Assembly: GCA_021107695.1 (NCBI GenBank)
Contig: JAIOSI010000207.1
Location: 1-9,616, forward strand
Direction: 5' to 3'
DNA from: a bacterium
GTDB taxonomy: Bacteria; RBG-13-66-14
Length of the DNA stretch: 9,616 nt
Part shown: one piece after another, positions 8,933 through 9,616 of the stretch
Layout: each line of letters opens with the position of its first letter
Numbering within the stretch: the stretch's first letter is position 1
Translations under genes and position numbers: made by a program
Notes under the pieces: generated by a model
The model's input: the letters and a program-made list of their open reading frames with translations, nothing else
Databases searched by the model: none
What the model was told of the DNA's origin: nothing

Positions 8933-8982
8933 CCCTCTCTCTCCTCTGGGGAGGAACTTGTCCACGGGTCAGGGTGAGGGGC
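8933..8982 (+). repeat. REP-like CCCTCTC/GGGGAGG...AGGG repeat, copy 2
   Basis: CCCTCTCTCTCCTCTGGGG, then AGGAAC and later GGGTCAGGGTGAGGGGC, matches the general form of 584-620 in the opposite orientation. It is a widespread type of intergenic repeat. Confidence 0.55.
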
Positions 8983-8993
8983 AAATCTACAAA

Positions 8994-9015
8994 GGGCGGA
9001 CACACAGGTCCGCCC
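8994..9015 (-). repeat. CTTGT-type hairpin relative, copy 3
   Basis: On the minus strand, arms GGGCGGAC and GTCCGCCC (8 bp) enclose the loop CTGTGT, preceded by TGTAGG much as copy 1 is preceded by CGTAGG. It is inverted relative to the preceding copy E and lies 50 bases before the last gene. Confidence 0.6.
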
Positions 9016-9064
9016 CTACAAAACCGAACTTACACATAACAACATTTATTACCCTTCAGGTCTC

Positions 9065-9616
9065 ATGCAATTTGCCCTGCTCACCAAAGATGGTTTCAAG
9101 AAATCCCTCGGCTTTGTCGGGGTTCTTGCACTGAGCCTGGGGGCGGCGGTGGTCTTTGTAACCGTTGCTTATGCGGGGAATGTCCTGCTGGGCTTCGTCT
9201 CCGGGCTGGCCCTGCTGATGCCCATCGGCGTTATCATCTTCTTCTCCGAGGCGAGATTCCGGGTTTGGTGGGGCAGAGCCAACGTTGTCCTGCTGCCGAT
9301 GGGGCTGATCGTCAAGTTCGAGCTGGGCGTTGTTGCCGTCAACTTCGCTCTCTTCATCTTCTTTATCAATCTGCTGATTATCCTCACCGACAAGCTCCTC
9401 GGCATTCCCCGAAGTCCCAAACGCAAGTCGTTCTTCCGCTGGTCGTTGCTGGTCTGGTTCGTCGTGATCGGTCTCTCCACGTTTCTGTCGCGGCAGCCCT
9501 ACTACGGGTTGATGGGTCTGATTCCGCTGCTTCGGTCGGCTTGGGCCTTTGCCTATCTGCGCACCTCCGTGGGTAGCGGGCAGGCGGGTGAGCGGCTGAT
9601 CGCTTTCTTCGCCGAC
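9065..9616 (+). CDS. Unrecognised multi-pass membrane protein (cut by window edge)
   Basis: The frame is open from the ATG at 9065 to the window end, giving 184 residues with no stop. AGG lies at 9058-9060, a rather short four-base gap before the start. The protein is strongly hydrophobic. Likely membrane spans are about 16-36, 40-60, 73-92, 93-108, 124-141 and perhaps 146-164. Charged clusters (SEARFR 61-66, RSPKRK 116-121) separate them. There is no cleavable signal peptide and no motif I can assign to a family. Polar residues inside the spans are few, and I see no obvious catalytic pattern. It follows the hydrolase by 234 repeat-filled bases, so co-transcription is uncertain. It could be a small transporter component or an envelope scaffold, but I make no functional call. 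Confidence 0.7.
   Translation, partial: MQFALLTKDGFKKSLGFVGVLALSLGAAVVFVTVAYAGNVLLGFVSGLALLMPIGVIIFFSEARFRVWWGRANVVLLPMGLIVKFELGVVAVNFALFIFFINLLIILTDKLLGIPRSPKRKSFFRWSLLVWFVVIGLSTFLSRQPYYGLMGLIPLLRSAWAFAYLRTSVGSGQAGERLIAFFAD

Overview
The window looks like chromosomal housekeeping DNA from a Gram-negative-type bacterium. GyrB has the 804-residue length of the proteobacterial protein, including the extra acidic segment before the C-terminal tail. There is a DUF5683-like envelope protein (a family common in the FCB group), a bifunctional PBP1A-type peptidoglycan synthase, and an AMIN-SH3-SH3-NlpC/P60 hydrolase. This mix, with intergenic gaps packed with palindromic repeats, suggests an uncultivated FCB-like or candidate-phylum lineage. 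That placement is inference only. I see no transposase, phage gene, CRISPR array, tRNA or rRNA.

Layout: three genes on the minus strand read leftward: DUF5683-like protein (3611-4258), gyrB (766-3180) and the 5' part of rmuC (1-465, cut by the window edge). Three genes on the plus strand read rightward: class A PBP (4846-7257), NlpC/P60 hydrolase (7460-8830) and an unrecognised polytopic membrane protein (9065-9616, cut by the edge). The two groups diverge from a 587-base gap (4259-4845). That gap holds a near-consensus sigma70-type promoter (TTGACG, 18 bases, TATAAT), followed by a GC hairpin and a T6 run in the long leader of the PBP gene. The PBP and the hydrolase form a natural synthase/hydrolase pair for cell-wall growth. 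gyrB and rmuC belong to DNA topology and DNA maintenance.

The most unusual content is intergenic. A family of small structured repeats is built from a 7-bp stem with a 3-base loop (H1, GCARCGC-type arms), about 9 bases of linker reading roughly AYCACAAGA, and a 6-bp stem with a TTC loop (H2). These are followed in some copies by a GCTCCCGYTGGTCGC motif (M3), a hairpin usually with a CTTGT loop, and a CACGGC palindrome. Copies differ by paired compensatory changes in the stems. In all three places where a copy directly follows a gene (gyrB, PBP, hydrolase) it starts at, or one base after, the TAG stop codon and lies on the gene's own strand. Other copies lie free in the gaps. This is either a REP/MITE-like element with a preference for gene ends or a conserved 3'-UTR RNA structure. 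I cannot match it to a named family from sequence alone.
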